From: Candidatus Thorarchaeota archaeon MP8T_1
GTDB lineage: Archaea; Asgardarchaeota; Thorarchaeia; Thorarchaeales; Thorarchaeaceae
DNA length: 7,254 nucleotides
Assembly (NCBI GenBank): GCA_002825465.1
Contig: PJER01000102.1
Coordinates: 1 to 7,254, forward strand
Direction: 5' to 3'
Shown here in pieces: positions 6,438-7,254 of the stretch. The notes under the pieces were generated by a model. It was not told where the DNA came from and did no database searches. It saw only the letters and a list, made by a program, of their open reading frames with translations. Position numbers and translations under genes: made by a program. The stretch's first letter is position 1. Each line of letters opens with the position of its first letter.

Positions 6438-6465
6438 TATCAATATTGATATCGCTATTGATATC
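6438..6465. promoter_or_regulatory. Candidate PadR operator: palindrome plus direct repeats
   Basis: A perfect 14-bp palindrome, TATCAATATTGATA, occupies 6438-6451. Overlapping it, the 10-bp word TATTGATATC occurs exactly twice, at 6444-6453 and 6456-6465, a 12-bp period, and a weaker copy (TACTGACTTG) follows at 6468-6477 in the same phase. The cluster lies next to the padR TATA box and upstream of the aldolase promoter. A dimeric winged-helix protein such as PadR would be expected to bind dyads like these, so autoregulation, and possibly control of the aldolase, is the natural reading. This is inferred from position and symmetry only. Confidence 0.5.
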
Positions 6466-6482
6466 ACTACTGACTTGAATCC

Positions 6483-6490
6483 TAATAAAG
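6483..6490 (+). promoter_or_regulatory. TATA-like element for the aldolase gene
   Basis: TAATAAAG is centred about 33 bp upstream of the ATG at 6520. It would start the transcript near 6513, leaving a leader of about seven bases and excluding the in-frame GTG at 6511. The match to the consensus is moderate. Confidence 0.35.
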
Positions 6491-6519
6491 CTTAGCATGA
6501 GCGGAATAGTGTGTGCGCC

Positions 6520-7176
6520 ATGAATGCTCAAGATGCCAAACAGATTGTCTGTGATGCAGGAAAGAAACTGATTGTAAATGGTTTAGTTGGAGGGACCTGG
6601 GGAAACATCTCGTGTAGAATAGATCATGCACTAATGGCAATCACTCCTTCAGGAATGAGCTACGAGACCCTCGATCCAGATGATATTGCAATTGTTGACT
6701 TCAGTTCAGATGATGTAACATGGGAAGGAAAGCACAAGCCCTCTGCTGAGATGAAACTACACATTGCCATCTATCAAGAACGACAAGGAATTGGTGCCGT
6801 CATTCACTCCCATTCAATGAACGCATCAACTGTTGCTGTTGCGCGAAGAGAGGTGCCACCAATCCTTGATGACATGGTTCAGATCATCGGTCCGTCCATT
6901 CGAGTCGCAGACTATGCACTCCCTAGCACAAAGAAGATTGTCAAAAAGACCATGTCAGCACTGAAGGGGAGGAATGCTGCTCTAATGGCAAATCATGGTG
7001 CAGTCTGTATTGGACGGGACATGGAAGAGGCATTCACATGTACCTTCGTTCTTGAGAAGACCTGCAAAGCCTTCATTGAAGCTGAGTTCTTAGGAGGGGT
7101 CAAGACAATCAACAAATTCGAAGCTCAGCTAATGCGACAATACTACCTTCGTAAGTATGGTAAGAGAAAGGAATGA
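6520..7176 (+). CDS. Class II aldolase/adducin family, fuculose-1-phosphate aldolase-like
   Basis: A 218-residue cytosolic zinc-dependent aldolase, the usual length for the family. Numbered from the ATG at 6520, the zinc ligands are E77 (KPSAE), H96 and H98 (HSHSM) and H159 (NHGAV). Each is four residues on from E73, H92, H94 and H155 of E. coli FucA. The phosphate-binding elements GGTWGN (T26, N29) and TPSGM are present, but the second serine of the usual PSSE motif is alanine (A76). The position of FucA's catalytic Y113 appears to be D117, in PPILDDM. Members cleave sugar phosphates to dihydroxyacetone phosphate and an aldehyde, or epimerise them; in methanogens a relative supplies lactaldehyde for coenzyme F420. 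The substrate cannot be set here. An in-frame GTG at 6511 would add three residues; the ATG is preferred from the predicted promoter position. It is divergent from padR, which may regulate it. Confidence 0.87.
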   Translation: MNAQDAKQIVCDAGKKLIVNGLVGGTWGNISCRIDHALMAITPSGMSYETLDPDDIAIVDFSSDDVTWEGKHKPSAEMKLHIAIYQERQGIGAVIHSHSMNASTVAVARREVPPILDDMVQIIGPSIRVADYALPSTKKIVKKTMSALKGRNAALMANHGAVCIGRDMEEAFTCTFVLEKTCKAFIEAEFLGGVKTINKFEAQLMRQYYLRKYGKRKE

Positions 7177-7210
7177 AGGGAGATTTGTTGTTGTTCGTCA
7201 GGACATAAAA

Positions 7211-7225
7211 TTTATATATATATAA
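7211..7225 (+). promoter_or_regulatory. TATA-rich promoter element of a gene beyond the window
   Basis: A run of alternating T and A (TTTATATATATATAA) begins 34 bp after the aldolase stop codon. It is an excellent TATA-box candidate for a gene starting just past the right edge, with a predicted transcript start near 7242. It is nearly symmetrical, so it could also serve the other strand, but no minus-strand gene starts here. Confidence 0.45.
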
Positions 7226-7229
7226 CATT

Positions 7230-7254
7230 ATTATACAAGTAAAATTTGTATAAT
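7230..7254. repeat. Inverted repeat, probable operator, at the window edge
   Basis: Two perfect 9-bp arms, ATTATACAA (7230-7238) and TTGTATAAT (7246-7254), are separated by seven bases. The repeat lies across the start site predicted from the TATA-like run at 7211-7225, the classic position for an archaeal repressor operator. The arms may extend beyond the window. A hairpin terminator for the aldolase is less likely, as the stem is AT-rich and no T-run is visible. Confidence 0.5.

Noticed and set aside
6262..6495. A 77-codon plus-strand open frame antisense to the start of padR
   Set aside because: It runs opposite the strongly supported PadR winged helix and through its promoter, its product has no recognisable motif, and it has no ribosome site.
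6497..6523. An eight-codon upstream frame (MSGIVCAP) whose TGA overlaps the aldolase ATG
   Set aside because: The overlap looks like translational coupling, but no ribosome site precedes it and the predicted transcript start near 6513 lies inside it, so it is probably chance.

Overview
The window is AT-rich and reads as archaeal. Most genes are preceded by TATA-like boxes about 25-45 bp from the start codon, several have leaders too short for a Shine-Dalgarno site, and others carry an archaeal-type GGAGGT or AGGTGA site. The mix of a PadR regulator with a proline-rich recognition helix region, a multi-pass histidine-kinase-like protein with a divergent DHp/ATPase region and a DHRS1-like dehydrogenase would suit an Asgard archaeon such as a Thorarchaeia member. 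That placement is an inference from style; there is no rRNA or other phylogenetic marker here.

Layout, left to right: a possible 3' tail of an incoming plus-strand gene (to 62) and a short spacer; a minus-strand nucleotidyltransferase resembling aminoglycoside adenylyltransferases (198-1109); divergent from it a plus-strand DHRS1-like short-chain dehydrogenase (1225-2130). Then come three minus-strand genes: a small two-helix membrane protein (2150-2437), a YkgJ-type CxxCxxxCC protein (2523-3005) and a large membrane protein with a degenerate histidine-kinase core (3093-4604). Divergent from the last is a PD-(D/E)XK nuclease-family protein (4753-5790). It converges, across a small hairpin, on a minus-strand PadR regulator (5865-6404). 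PadR is divergent from a class II aldolase/adducin-family aldolase (6520-7176). The last 45 bases hold a strong TATA-like element and an inverted repeat that runs to the window edge.

The region has three head-to-head gene pairs and two tail-to-tail junctions, and nearly every gene seems to have its own promoter, so it looks like a set of single-gene units rather than an operon. The one clear regulatory story is the PadR/aldolase intergenic region, where a 14-bp palindrome and 12-bp-spaced direct repeats lie next to the padR TATA box and are the best candidate for an autoregulatory operator. No mobile element, CRISPR array, tRNA or rRNA was seen. I do not see a clear new multi-gene system. The most unusual proteins are the kinase that appears to have lost its ATP-binding residues, and the stand-alone nuclease with an unrecognised C-terminal half.
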